Source: CALMEC01 sp963765105 (lineage in GTDB: Bacteria; Actinomycetota; Thermoleophilia; Miltoncostaeales; Miltoncostaeaceae). Taken from it: 64,000 nt of DNA. Below, in pieces: positions 52,951-61,997 of the stretch. A program made the position numbers and the translations under genes. The stretch is taken from positions 1,178,001 through 1,242,000 of the forward strand of contig CAVXUW010000002.1 in the NCBI GenBank assembly GCA_963765105.1. Direction: 5' to 3'. The notes below the pieces were generated by a model that saw only the letters and a list, made by a program, of their open reading frames with translations, did not search any database and was not told where the DNA came from. The number at the start of each line of letters is the position of its first letter. Position 1 is the stretch's first letter.

Positions 52951-52970
52951 CGTACCGGCCGTCCTGAGTG

Positions 52971-52976
52971 AGTCTA
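52971..52976 (-). promoter_or_regulatory. -10 box of the pdxS-pdxT promoter
   Basis: TAGACT on the minus strand, 20 bp before the pdxS ATG; the TAG is at the same time the stop codon of the MocR-type gene. No convincing -35 element is seen, as expected if an activator such as PdxR works here. Confidence 0.5.
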
Positions 52977-54455
52977 GCCCACCTCGGGCCACGAACGACC
53001 GCCATCCTCCTGGCCAGTGCCGAACCGGCGTTCCGTCGTCAATCCGTCTGCAGCACCTTCTGCGTTGACCAGCGCGCCGACGGTATGAGCGGCCCGCGCC
53101 AACGATCGAATCGACGCGCCGCCGAAGCTCACCCGCAGGTATGGAGCGGGATGATCTCCGGGGAACCAATTGGCCCCCGCCCCCACCATGACTCCACGGC
53201 GACGAGCGGCGGCAACCACGGCACGATCATCTCTCCCGTCAGGAAGCCGGACCCAGAGGTGAAGACCGCCGTGTGGGGTGCCGATGGCATCGTTTCCAAG
53301 ATAGCTCTGGAGAATCGGGATGAGCGCGTCACGCCGGGCGATCAACTCGACGCGTAGTGCCCGGAGATGCCGCAACCAAGACGGTGAGGCGACCAGGTCG
53401 AGGGCCGTCTCTTGCAGCATTCCCGACACGAAGAAGTCGTCCGTGATGCGTGCGGCGCGCAGACGACTGGCAGCAGCGCCGTGGGCGCACAGTGCCGCGA
53501 TCCGAAAGCCGGGAGCAACTGGCTTCGTCAACGACCGTATGTAGACGACGTGTCCCGCGGCGTCGAGACTCGCGAGGGGCGGTCCCGGTTCACGCGTGAG
53601 ACCGAGATCGCGTGCCCAATCGTCTTCAATGACGAATGCCCCGCGATCGCGGACGACCGCGAGAACCTCGTGTCGTCGTTCCAGGGACCAATCGATCCCG
53701 GAGGGGTTGCAGAAGCTCGGCTGGCAATAGACGAGGCGCGACCCCGTCCGCTCGAGCGCGTCGTCGAGAAGCTCAGGCACGATACCGTGACGGTCCTGTG
53801 GCACAGCGACGATCCGGGCCCCGGATGCCTCCGCTGCAGCAATCGCCCCGACATAGGTGGGTGACTCCATCACCACAATGGCGCCTGGCTCTGCCAAACC
53901 GCGAAACGCCGTCGCAAGCGCCGCCTGACTGCCAGGACAAATCAGTGTTTCGTGCGCCTCGTACCCGCCCCGTGACTCGCGTGCAAACCAATCGCGAAGC
54001 TCGGCCAGACCCTCTACGGGCACGCGACCCCAGACCCCTGGTCGGCGCCCCGCGCGCGCCATTGCCCGCGCCAGCGCTTGGGTGGGCTGTAGCTCGTCGT
54101 CGAGATACCCACTCGACAGAGCAATCTCGTCGTGACCCGGCAGCGTCATGAGACCCATGAGCTCGGTCACCGCGTCGGATGACGGGCGCGCGGGCCCCAG
54201 CGTGACGCTCTGCCAATCACGGGGACGGATGGGTTCCCCTTCAGGTCGTGCCACCGTGAAGGTGCCTCTTCCGGGGATCGCCTCGACGAGCCCTTCGCGC
54301 ACCAGCGCCGCCACCGCACGTTGGACCGTTACGGGACTGACGCGATGGCGGCTCATCAGTGTGCGTACCGAGGACAACCGCGTCCCGGGGATCGCATCCT
54401 GGGTCTCGGCCCGGAGCCCGTTGACGACGACCGTCAGACTGTTATCGTCAATCAT
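52974..54455 (-). CDS. MocR/PdxR-type GntR transcription regulator with aminotransferase-like domain
   Basis: 493 residues: an N-terminal GntR winged helix (TRLSSVRTLMSRHRVSPVTVQRAVAALVREGLVE) and a fold-type I aminotransferase-like domain from about 110. The PLP-binding Lys is in SLTKPVAPGFRIA and the phosphate region in CPGSQAALATAF; QPSFCNPSG and DDWARDLG complete the cofactor site. Position directly upstream of pdxS on the same strand suggests PdxR, the vitamin B6 regulator; divergence from an EamA exporter suggests it may control that instead or as well. TATTCT ends 8 bp before the ATG, inside the EamA coding start. Confidence 0.88.
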   Translation of the reverse strand: MIDDNSLTVVVNGLRAETQDAIPGTRLSSVRTLMSRHRVSPVTVQRAVAALVREGLVEAIPGRGTFTVARPEGEPIRPRDWQSVTLGPARPSSDAVTELMGLMTLPGHDEIALSSGYLDDELQPTQALARAMARAGRRPGVWGRVPVEGLAELRDWFARESRGGYEAHETLICPGSQAALATAFRGLAEPGAIVVMESPTYVGAIAAAEASGARIVAVPQDRHGIVPELLDDALERTGSRLVYCQPSFCNPSGIDWSLERRHEVLAVVRDRGAFVIEDDWARDLGLTREPGPPLASLDAAGHVVYIRSLTKPVAPGFRIAALCAHGAAASRLRAARITDDFFVSGMLQETALDLVASPSWLRHLRALRVELIARRDALIPILQSYLGNDAIGTPHGGLHLWVRLPDGRDDRAVVAAARRRGVMVGAGANWFPGDHPAPYLRVSFGGASIRSLARAAHTVGALVNAEGAADGLTTERRFGTGQEDGGRSWPEVG

Positions 54456-54469
54456 GACTGAAAAGAATA
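54421..54469. promoter_or_regulatory. Divergent promoters embedded in overlapping gene starts
   Basis: The mocR ATG (54455-54453) and the EamA ATG (54454-54456) overlap in CATG. For EamA, TTGACG (54421) and TATCGT (54443-54448) are 16 bp apart with a 5-bp gap to the ATG. For mocR, TATTCT (54469-54464) has an 8-bp gap. Both transcripts would be leaderless, each promoter lying in the partner's coding region. Confidence 0.55.
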
Positions 54470-55422
54470 GCGTTATCCCATCGTCGCGGAAGGCGCTACT
54501 CGCATCTCCTCAACCTCTCGTTTGGGGAGTCGTTGGCATCGCCCTGTTCTCTCTCACCCTCCCCACCACCAAGCTGGCGCTCCGAGAAATCGACTCGATG
54601 GTGGTGGGCTTAGGACGCGTGATCGTCGCAGGAATCGTCGCCGCAGGCGTGATGCTCGTGACCCGTGCGACCCGTCCGACACGCGCTCAGGCGCGTCGCC
54701 TCGTGGTTGTGGCTGCCGGCGTCGTCGTCGGCTTTCCCCTTTTCACGACCCTCGCGCTCACGACGACCACTTCTGTTCAGGGTGCGGTCATCACCGGCGT
54801 CCTTCCCGCCACGACCGCAGTGCTGGGAGTGATACGCGGCCGTGAACGAGAGTCTCGGGCCTTCTGGCTGGCAGCAGGCGCCGGAGTTCTGGCCGTGTTG
54901 GTGTTTGCCGTCATCCAGGGCGCGGGACGACCCACGATCGGCGACAGCTACTTCCTTCTCGCGATGGTCTGTGCCGCGGTTGGCTATGCCGAAGGGGCCC
55001 TCCTCGCGCGGGAGCTCGGCGGATGGCAGGTGATCTCCTGGGCACTCGTTCTCTCACTGCCGGCCGCCGGTGTGACGCTTGCTGTTCGTGGGTTGGGGGA
55101 CCTCGACGCCTCACCGGCCGCCTGGGCAAGCTTCGCGTACGTGGGGGTCGTCAGTACATACCTGGCGTACTTTGCGTGGTACTCCGGCCTCGCGGGTGGG
55201 GGCATCGCCCGGATCAGCCAGATCCAACTTGCACAACCCGTTCTCACGCTCGCCTGGTCGGTGATCCTTCTGGGCGAGACGATCACATGGGGCATCTCCG
55301 TGGCCGCAATCGTTGTGCTGCTCTGCGTCATGGCCACACAACGCACGCGCGAAGTGCCCGGCTCGGGCCCCGACACCAGGCTCACGTCCGGCCCGTCGAC
55401 TGGGCCCAGCAGGAGGCCCTAA
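54454..55422 (+). CDS. EamA/DMT-family transporter
   Basis: A 322-residue inner-membrane protein with ten predicted helices in two EamA repeats, the layout of drug/metabolite exporters such as RhaT or YdcZ. The second repeat starts near residue 165 (SYFLLAMVCAAVGYAEGALLAREL). The C-terminal 30 residues are cytoplasmic and disordered. Divergent from a PLP-dependent regulator, which often controls amino acid or vitamer exporters; substrate unknown. Shares CTAA with the convergent RpiR gene. Confidence 0.87.
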   Translation: MTEKNSVIPSSRKALLASPQPLVWGVVGIALFSLTLPTTKLALREIDSMVVGLGRVIVAGIVAAGVMLVTRATRPTRAQARRLVVVAAGVVVGFPLFTTLALTTTTSVQGAVITGVLPATTAVLGVIRGRERESRAFWLAAGAGVLAVLVFAVIQGAGRPTIGDSYFLLAMVCAAVGYAEGALLARELGGWQVISWALVLSLPAAGVTLAVRGLGDLDASPAAWASFAYVGVVSTYLAYFAWYSGLAGGGIARISQIQLAQPVLTLAWSVILLGETITWGISVAAIVVLLCVMATQRTREVPGSGPDTRLTSGPSTGPSRRP

Positions 55423-56231
55423 GCGCTGACGGCGGTTAGCGCGCGGTTGTTTGCCGGTGGCGCGAGGCCGTCGGCAAGTGCTTGAGCCACAGCGACGAAC
55501 GCCACAAGCCCTGGTGCACCACCTCGTTCGTCGGCGGGAACGACGAGCGAGACGGGGGCGCGGGCCACGGGTGACAGGCTGGAGTCGACGAGTGCGACGG
55601 CGGGGATGCCCGCGGTACGGGCTGCTTGTAGCGCGGCATCGGCGACGGCGGTTTCCCGGCCCACCGCCACGGCAAGCACCGCCGCGGTGCGTTCCAACGC
55701 CCCCAGACGGGCGCGGTAGCGCGGCTCCAAACTTTCGATGACGAGAACGGCGCGACCGGCGCGTTCAACGCGTTCCTCGATCAGCGCAATCACCGGGCGT
55801 GCGTGACCTTCCCCGGCCAGCACGAGTGGGCTGCGCCCGGAGAGCGTCGCCACAAGCGGCGCGATGCCGTCGCGCCCGAGGCGTGACAGTGCGTCGTCGA
55901 GCGCCAGATGATCGGCGGCAAAAAGATGCTCGACCTCGTCGCCCCCGGCAAAGAGTCCGAGTTGGCTTGCCCGCCGCGGTGGCAACGCCGGGCGCTGGGC
56001 GCTACGGACGGTGCGTTGAAGCTCGGGGTACCCGGCGTAGCCGAGGGCCTGGGCGAACCGCACGACGGTCGCGGGGCTGCAGTGGGCCGCGATCGCCACC
56101 TCGTGAGCCGACAGAAGCGGCAGCTCCGCGAGATGGTCAACGAGGTAGCGGGCGAGAGCTTGCTGGGCGGGACTGAACGATTCGTAGTCCCGCCGGAGCC
56201 GCTCGGCGAGTGTATGTGCGTCTGGTGGCAT
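55419..56231 (-). CDS. RpiR/MurR-family transcription regulator
   Basis: A 270-residue regulator: N-terminal helix-turn-helix (LLSAHEVAIAAHCSPATVVRFAQALGYAGYPELQ) and a C-terminal SIS sugar-phosphate-binding domain (RDGIAPLVATLSGRSPLVLAGEGHAR ... AGRAVLVIESLEPRYRARLG). Such proteins sense phosphosugars and control sugar or cell-wall genes. No adjacent catabolic operon identifies its target; the nearest genes are the EamA transporter (convergent, 4-bp overlap) and the TPR-AAA ATPase. Confidence 0.88.
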   Translation of the reverse strand: MPPDAHTLAERLRRDYESFSPAQQALARYLVDHLAELPLLSAHEVAIAAHCSPATVVRFAQALGYAGYPELQRTVRSAQRPALPPRRASQLGLFAGGDEVEHLFAADHLALDDALSRLGRDGIAPLVATLSGRSPLVLAGEGHARPVIALIEERVERAGRAVLVIESLEPRYRARLGALERTAAVLAVAVGRETAVADAALQAARTAGIPAVALVDSSLSPVARAPVSLVVPADERGGAPGLVAFVAVAQALADGLAPPANNRALTAVSA

Positions 56232-56532
56232 CGCCGAGATCGTTCGACGTGACTGGCCCCGGTCCCTTCTCGGGATGGGGAAACTCGATGAGCGAACATT
56301 GCAATTGGCTCTGCGAGAACATCCACGAGCATTGCCCGAACCGCCGCCAGTCCGATCCGCCCACGCAAGAGAGTGCCGCCGCTGAGCGACAACAAACGAC
56401 GACCGAGATCACGACGGAAGCAACACCGGTGAAGATTCCCGATGAAGAAAGGTACCCAGATGATGCGTGTCAGCCGCCGACCCGGGGCATGAGTTCACGT
56501 ACGCCGGAGTCGACCGAATCACTGACCGGCTC
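56232..56532. other. 301-bp gap without supported gene
   Basis: Between the starts/ends of the RpiR gene and the TPR-AAA gene. A plus-strand open frame begins at 56288 (MSEHCNWLCENIHEHC) but runs antisense into the AAA gene with skewed composition, so I do not call it. No terminator or clear promoter is visible. Confidence 0.5.
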
Positions 56533-58086
56533 TCACGCTCCCGCCGGTGCGGTTCGATCCGGCGCCGGGGGCTCGGAAGCGGGCGGCGCGGACTCGGCCG
56601 TATCCGCAGCCAAACGCTCCTGCTGCTGCGCCTCGGGGCTGCCGGGCTGGGGCCACACGAGGTCCTGGGGCTCAAGGGTCGACAGCGGGACCGTCGGGTC
56701 GTCGGCGGCACGTTGGGCGTGTGCGGCGACGGCGTCCTCAAAAAGGTTGCGTGACTCGCGGGCGTTACCGAAGTTCTCCCCCGCGTTCGCAATCATGAGC
56801 GCGCACACCTCCACCAGCCGTGTCTCAGCCGCCGGCGAGAGTGTGTAGTCGTACTTACCCATCATCCGCCGGAAGATCTCGGCCAGCTCCTCCGCGGTGT
56901 ACGGAACGAACTGGAGGATCGTGGGGAAGCGACTGCGCAGGCCCGGGTTGGAATCGAGGAGGCGCGCCATGGGTTCGTCGTAACCGGCGAGCACAACGGC
57001 CAAACGTTCGCGTTCGTCCTCCATCCGCTTGAGCAGGGCCGCGAGCGCCTCGGCGCCGAAGTCTTGGTCGCTACCGGCTTCGAGCATGTACGCCTCGTCG
57101 ATGAAGAGCACCCCGTCCAGAGCCTCTTTGACAACCGCATCGACCTTGAGGGCCGTCTGACCGATATAGCCCGCCACCAAACCGGCGCGGTCGGTCTCGA
57201 TGAGATGCCCCGACTTCAGCACCCCCAGGCCGCGGTAGATGCGGCCGATGAGCCGGGCGACGGTCGTCTTACCGGTGCCGGGAGGTCCGGTGAACACGAG
57301 GTGAAGGCCCATCTCGGGGACCTTCTTTCCCTCGTCCTTGCGACGCTTCTGCACGGCCAGAAGGTCGACCAAGCGGTCAACCTCAGCCTTGATGTTGACG
57401 AGGCCCACAAGGTTCGTGAACTCGGCCATCGCCTCGTCCAGCTCCTTCTTGCGCTCCTCCGGCGTGGGTTCTGGACGGTCGGTCTCGGCGGCTGCCGCAT
57501 CGGGATTCGCTCCGGACGAAACGGCCTTGGCCGCATCGCCGTTCCCGGCCGCCGTGAGCGCCTCAGCCCACTCACGCCTCACGGCGGCGATCACGTCGCG
57601 GTCGAGGGGGCGCGAACCCTCGGCGGCCTTCGCTGCCCGCCCTAAGGCCTCCGCGGCCTTCCCGTGCTCGCCTTGGGCGGTGAGCACCGTGGCCAGGGAG
57701 CGCATCACCCGTACCGTGGCCCAGTCCGCGCCGCGCACCCGGTCGGCCAGCTCCACCCCTTCTTCCAAGATCGCACGCGCCCCCGCCAGGTTGCCGGCCC
57801 GCTGCAAGGCGGCTCCCAGGTCGGCCAGCCACCCGCCGGCCAGAAGATCCATGCGCCCTGCGGTGCGCGCGGTGGCGATGGCTTGCTCCAGCGCGGACGT
57901 GGCGGCGGCGGTGTCGCCCTTCGCGGCAGCCAGCTCCCCGCGCATCCGCTGGGCCGTCGCCTCGCCGAGCGCGTCGGTGGTGGTGCGTTCGAACCGGGAA
58001 ACGATCTCTTCCGCCTCGGCGAGCCGCCCCGAGGCGACGGCGCGGTCGAAGGAGTCGGTCAACATGGCAAGACGATCTGCGGGCAC
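56533..58086 (-). CDS. TPR-AAA ATPase of the CbxX/EccA type
   Basis: 517 residues. The N-terminal half is helical TPR-like (AEEIVSRFERTTTDALGEATAQRMRGELAAAKGD shortened; several ATS-A-E-A units). The AAA domain near 250-470 has Walker A GPPGTGKTTVARLIG, Walker B VLFIDEAYMLEAG, KRMEDERERLAVVLAGY and FRMMG. This combination is that of CbxX/CfqX and of EccA, the type VII secretion chaperone; no other esx genes are near, so the partner is unknown. A disordered acidic tail ends the protein. GTG at 58086 is chosen because GGAGG lies 7 bp upstream. Confidence 0.87.
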   Translation of the reverse strand: MPADRLAMLTDSFDRAVASGRLAEAEEIVSRFERTTTDALGEATAQRMRGELAAAKGDTAAATSALEQAIATARTAGRMDLLAGGWLADLGAALQRAGNLAGARAILEEGVELADRVRGADWATVRVMRSLATVLTAQGEHGKAAEALGRAAKAAEGSRPLDRDVIAAVRREWAEALTAAGNGDAAKAVSSGANPDAAAAETDRPEPTPEERKKELDEAMAEFTNLVGLVNIKAEVDRLVDLLAVQKRRKDEGKKVPEMGLHLVFTGPPGTGKTTVARLIGRIYRGLGVLKSGHLIETDRAGLVAGYIGQTALKVDAVVKEALDGVLFIDEAYMLEAGSDQDFGAEALAALLKRMEDERERLAVVLAGYDEPMARLLDSNPGLRSRFPTILQFVPYTAEELAEIFRRMMGKYDYTLSPAAETRLVEVCALMIANAGENFGNARESRNLFEDAVAAHAQRAADDPTVPLSTLEPQDLVWPQPGSPEAQQQERLAADTAESAPPASEPPAPDRTAPAGA

Positions 58087-58628
58087 GAACAATCCTCCAG
58101 CGAATGTGACAAGCGGTGGCTCAGTCTACGAAACACACAACGCCTCGCGCGCACGTCCGGACGCTCCAGTGACATGAAACCTTCGAGCAGGCACCTATCA
58201 CCGAGCGAACATCTCAGCTGGATTGCGGGTGATCGTCCGGCGCATCGAAGGGGTCACTCTCGATCTGACCATGCGCTGCAGACTTCGCCCGACCTCTCCG
58301 ATCAATCGCAAGAGCCGAGTGATCACGGTCGCGTGGACGTGGCGGGGAAGCGCCCCTCTTCACCGACGGCTACCTTCCCCCAGCTGAGCGCATCTCCGCA
58401 ACATGTTCAGGATCGAACCGGAGCTGCCAACACATTCGCAGACAGCTAGAGGAACGTCCGCGACTCGGGGTTTGCAGAGGAAGACGGACGCGAATGCCTC
58501 ATCCTTACGGACGACGTGTTCGTCCCAGCATGTCATCCTCCGGAACGACCTCGGGGGACGAAACCGATGCAAACCTGAATTGCATCGCGGCACCCAATCG
58601 CCCATCGTCTCCCCAAGGAGTTTCCCGA
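58087..58628. other. 542-bp gap, no gene supported
   Basis: Between the divergent TPR-AAA and beta-lactamase-like genes. Several short open frames exist on both strands but none has a ribosome-binding site or a recognisable motif. Only the ribosome-binding site of the following gene (AAGGAG at 58615) is evident. It must contain both promoters. Confidence 0.6.
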
Positions 58629-59714
58629 ATGAAGAGAGTCCTGAGAGCCAGTGGCACGGCGCTCGCCACTTTGGCGCTGTCAACGACCGCGTTCGCCGCC
58701 GAATCACCCGAGACCCGCAGTACCCAGATCATGGAGCAGGTGCTGAAAACGACCGAGCCGGGCTGCGCCGCGGCCGTTGCCCGCGATGGCAATGTGATCT
58801 GGTCGGGATCACGTGGGCTCTCAAACATCGCTACCGGAGCCCCAATCACCTCCGAAACGGTGTTTGACATCGGCTCAACATCGAAGCAGTTCACGGCAAC
58901 AGCAGTACTGCTGTTGGTGCAACAAGGGAAGGTCTCCCTCTCACACCCCGTCAGTCGGTACGTGGATGGGATGCCGGCCTGGGGTCGGAAGATCACGGTG
59001 TCGCAACTGATTCACCACACCAGCGGAATCCCCGACTACATCGAGCTGCTCAAGCGTGCCGGATACACCGACAACACGGCCACAACCCAACGCCAAGCCC
59101 TACGCACCCTGGGCGGAGCAAAGAGGTTGGACTTCACTCCCGGCTCGCGGTGGGAGTACTCGAACTCCAACTACCTCCTGCTGGGTGAGGTGGTGGCCAG
59201 CGCGGCCAAGCGCCCCCTCTCCGCCTTTCTTACCGCCACGATCTTTCGTCCGACGAAACGCTTCATGGTGATGGACCCCACTGCGCAATTGCCAAACAAA
59301 GCAACGTCATACATACGACCCAAAAAGGACGGGACCCTCCGGGTCGCCGACTCGAAGTGGGAACAGGTGGGAGACGGAGCGATCCAGACCACCCCCATTG
59401 ATCTGGTGAAGTGGGCGGACAACTACCGTACTGGCCGCATCGGTGGTCGAAAGCTCCTCCGCGCCCAGCTCGCCGGAGCAGTCAAGTTCGATGCGGGGAG
59501 GTACGGAGCCGGCATCTTTATCCGCAAAGACGGGTCACTACACCACGGTGGAAGCTGGGCCGGGTTCCTAACGGCCTTTGAGGTGAGTGCGGATCGTCAC
59601 ACCGCAATCGCCGTCACCTGTAACTCCGTTGACTACAACTTCGCTGACAACGTCAGTGCCGCACCATCCGAACGGATCCCCCGAGAGCTGCAAGCAATCT
59701 GGTTCACCAAGTAG
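58629..59714 (+). CDS. Secreted serine beta-lactamase-family hydrolase
   Basis: 361 residues with a signal peptide (MKRVLRASGTALATLALSTTAFAAE) and a class C beta-lactamase/penicillin-binding-protein fold: FDIGSTSKQFTA (SxxK, catalytic Ser and Lys), YSNSNYLL (YxN) and HHGGSWAG (HxG). This is the broad family of esterases, DD-peptidases and beta-lactamases; it may act on peptidoglycan or small esters outside the cell. ATG at 58629 has AAGGAG 8 bp upstream. Confidence 0.9.
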   Translation: MKRVLRASGTALATLALSTTAFAAESPETRSTQIMEQVLKTTEPGCAAAVARDGNVIWSGSRGLSNIATGAPITSETVFDIGSTSKQFTATAVLLLVQQGKVSLSHPVSRYVDGMPAWGRKITVSQLIHHTSGIPDYIELLKRAGYTDNTATTQRQALRTLGGAKRLDFTPGSRWEYSNSNYLLLGEVVASAAKRPLSAFLTATIFRPTKRFMVMDPTAQLPNKATSYIRPKKDGTLRVADSKWEQVGDGAIQTTPIDLVKWADNYRTGRIGGRKLLRAQLAGAVKFDAGRYGAGIFIRKDGSLHHGGSWAGFLTAFEVSADRHTAIAVTCNSVDYNFADNVSAAPSERIPRELQAIWFTK

Positions 59715-59779
59715 GACGGGTCCACCCCGAGACCGAGCCGTTCCCGAGTGCGGGGCACGGGCCGCGTATCATCCGGCCC

Positions 59780-60361
59780 GTGTCCTCCCGCGCGATGAAC
59801 GGGCCCATGGCGTTCACCTGGAGCCGCATCGTGGCGATTCCCGGGCTCATGGTCCTCCTCCTAATCGACGACGACGCCCTTCCCGGCGGCCGGTGGTGGG
59901 CTTTTGGCGTGTGGTGTGGAGCGGTTTTCACCGACTTCATTGACGGACGTATGGCCCGCTCACGTGGCCAGGTCACCGTCCTGGGCACGTTCCTCGACAG
60001 CCTGGCCGACAAGCTGCTCGTGAGCGCGGCCCTCGTGGCGCTCATCGAAACCGGCGATATGAGCGCATGGGTCGCCATGATCATCATCACCCGCGAGTTC
60101 GCCGTCACCGGCCTGCGCCTGGTTGCCGCCAGCGAAGACCTCATCATCCCCGCCAGTCGCCTCGGCAAGTGGAAGATGGTGAGCCAGAGCGTTGCACTTG
60201 CCTGGATCATCGCCCCCGGCGGACCGCGCTTGGGTGAGGACATCGCCCTCGGCATCGCCCTGTTCCTGACCGTTCTGTCCGGTGCCTACTACTTCATCAT
60301 GGCCCGTAGGCGCCTGTTCGCCGACAAGGCGCCCGACTCGAAGACCTTCGGGCGTCTGTGA
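59780..60361 (+). CDS. pgsA: CDP-diacylglycerol-dependent phosphatidyltransferase, PgsA-like
   Basis: A 193-residue membrane enzyme that makes phosphatidylglycerol phosphate or a related lipid from CDP-diacylglycerol. The CDP-alcohol motif is complete: DFIDGRMAR followed at the right distances by G, D and D (VLGTFLDSLADK), i.e. D-x2-D-G-x2-A-R-x8-G-x3-D-x3-D. Four to five helices. GTG at 59780 has TATCAT 7 bp before it; ATG codons at 59795 and 59807 are alternatives. Its stop overlaps plsY (GTGA). Confidence 0.88.
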   Translation: MSSRAMNGPMAFTWSRIVAIPGLMVLLLIDDDALPGGRWWAFGVWCGAVFTDFIDGRMARSRGQVTVLGTFLDSLADKLLVSAALVALIETGDMSAWVAMIIITREFAVTGLRLVAASEDLIIPASRLGKWKMVSQSVALAWIIAPGGPRLGEDIALGIALFLTVLSGAYYFIMARRRLFADKAPDSKTFGRL

Positions 60362-60978
60362 ACGAGACCCTCGCCCTCGTCATCGCATACCTGCTTGGGT
60401 CGATCCCCTTCGGCTACCTCGCCGGGCGAATGAAAGGTATCGATATTCGTACCGTCGGCAGCGGCAACATGGGTGCGGCCAACGTGTTTCGCAACCTCGG
60501 CAAGAAGTGGGGCATCGGCGTCATGGTCGCCGACATCGGCAAGGGCGTGGCCGGCGTCGTGATCGCTCGTGTCCTCATCGACGAGCCCTGGCCGGTCCTG
60601 GCCGGGGCCGCGGTGATGGCCGGAGCGATGTTCCCCGTTTGGTTGCGGTTCAAGGGAGGCAAGGGCGTTGCAGCGGGTGGTGGGGTGATGATCGGTTTGT
60701 TCCCACTTGTCGCCGCGATGCTCGTGCCGCTGTGGTTGCTGATCGTCGCCGTCACACGGATGACCTCACTCGGCAGCATCGTCGCCGCCGCCGCGTTCAC
60801 ACCAGTGGCCGCGGTCATGGGCTTCTCCTGGGAGTACCTCGTGCTTGCGGGTGCGATGAGCGCCCTCGTCATCTACCGCCACCGCACCAATATCGCCCGC
60901 CTGATGCGTGGCGAGGAATCCCGCATTGAACTCCGTCGCGGCCGCCAGGCCTCCAAGCCGGAAGCGCCGTCACAGTGA
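60358..60978 (+). CDS. plsY: Glycerol-3-phosphate acyltransferase PlsY
   Basis: Transfers the acyl group from acyl-phosphate to glycerol 3-phosphate, first step of phospholipid synthesis. 206 residues, several helices, with the three PlsY motifs: SGNMGAANVFR, FKGGKGVAAGGGV and HRTNIARLMRGEE. GTG start overlaps the pgsA stop. Next gene overlaps by 4 bp, so pgsA-plsY-SDR form one unit. Confidence 0.96.
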   Translation: MNETLALVIAYLLGSIPFGYLAGRMKGIDIRTVGSGNMGAANVFRNLGKKWGIGVMVADIGKGVAGVVIARVLIDEPWPVLAGAAVMAGAMFPVWLRFKGGKGVAAGGGVMIGLFPLVAAMLVPLWLLIVAVTRMTSLGSIVAAAAFTPVAAVMGFSWEYLVLAGAMSALVIYRHRTNIARLMRGEESRIELRRGRQASKPEAPSQ

Positions 60979-61997
60979 GCGACGTCCTTCTCACCGGGGC
61001 GTCCGGCTTCGTCGGTCGCGCCATCCTGGAACGCCTGATCGCTGAGGGACGGACCGTCCGCGCCCTCACCCGAACCGCCGCGAACGCCGAGGCACTACGG
61101 GCCGCAGGAGCCGAGCCGGTCGACGGCGACATCCGCGAACCCACAACGATCCGCCGGGCGGCGGAGGGATGTGACGTGGTTTACCACGTCGCCGGGGCGA
61201 ACGCGTTTTGCCTGCCCGATCCCACGAGCCTCTACCGCACGAACGTCGATGGCACCGTCAACGTCGTGGGCGCAGCAGCCGACGCCGGCGTGACGCGCAT
61301 CGTCTACACCTCCTCCGCCGCCACCCTTGGCGAGGCCCATGGCGCCGTGGGCAATGAGCAGAGCCTGCATCGCGGGACGTTCCTGTCCGACTACGAAAAG
61401 TCGAAATGGCAAGCCGAGAAGGCCGCCTTCCGCGTGGCCGCTGAGCGCGACATCGCGCTGGTGAGCGTCAACCCGGCGTCGGTGCAGGGGCCCGGCCGCA
61501 CCCGTGGCACCGCCAAACTGCTCATCGGCTACCTCAACGGCACGCTGAAAGCGCTTATCGATTCGCGTATGAGCGTGGTCGACATCGCCGACTGTGCCCA
61601 CGCGCACCTGCTGGCCGAGGCCCACGGGCAACCCGGCGAGCGCTACGTCATCTCCGGCGCGACGCTCACGGTGCGCGAGGCGGTCGCGTTGATGGGACGC
61701 GTGGCCGGCATCAACGACACACCCCGCGTGCTGCCGGCTCCGGTGGCGACGGCATTCGGGGCGGCCGTCGGGGCCGCCGGCAAATTGATGCGCAAGCGGG
61801 CGCCGTTCTGCCGCGAGATGATGCGGACGCTGCTTCACGGGCACGCCTACGACGGCAGCCGCGCAACACGTGACCTCGGACTTCAGTACACACCGCTCGA
61901 GGACACGCTGCGACGCACGTTGCAGTGGTACGTGGCCGAGGGAATCGTTACCCGGTCGTTGTCGGGGGCGGAGCGGCCTCCCGCGGCGTCAGCCTAA
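60975..61997 (+). CDS. NAD(P)-dependent epimerase/dehydratase (extended SDR)
   Basis: 340 residues with the dinucleotide motif LLTGASGFVGRAI (GxxGxxG), the Ser/Tyr-Lys triad (YTSSAATLGE and YEKSKWQAEK) and a C-terminal substrate domain. It resembles dihydroflavonol-4-reductase-like extended SDRs acting on sugar or isoprenoid alcohols; the true substrate is unknown. Because it overlaps plsY it may modify a lipid. Its 3' end overlaps the convergent lipoprotein gene by 50 bp. Confidence 0.88.
   Translation: MSDVLLTGASGFVGRAILERLIAEGRTVRALTRTAANAEALRAAGAEPVDGDIREPTTIRRAAEGCDVVYHVAGANAFCLPDPTSLYRTNVDGTVNVVGAAADAGVTRIVYTSSAATLGEAHGAVGNEQSLHRGTFLSDYEKSKWQAEKAAFRVAAERDIALVSVNPASVQGPGRTRGTAKLLIGYLNGTLKALIDSRMSVVDIADCAHAHLLAEAHGQPGERYVISGATLTVREAVALMGRVAGINDTPRVLPAPVATAFGAAVGAAGKLMRKRAPFCREMMRTLLHGHAYDGSRATRDLGLQYTPLEDTLRRTLQWYVAEGIVTRSLSGAERPPAASA

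Noticed and set aside
56288..56848. Plus-strand ORF starting MSEHCNWLCEN
   Set aside because: No good ribosome-binding site, runs antisense into the TPR-AAA gene, and shows no known motif.
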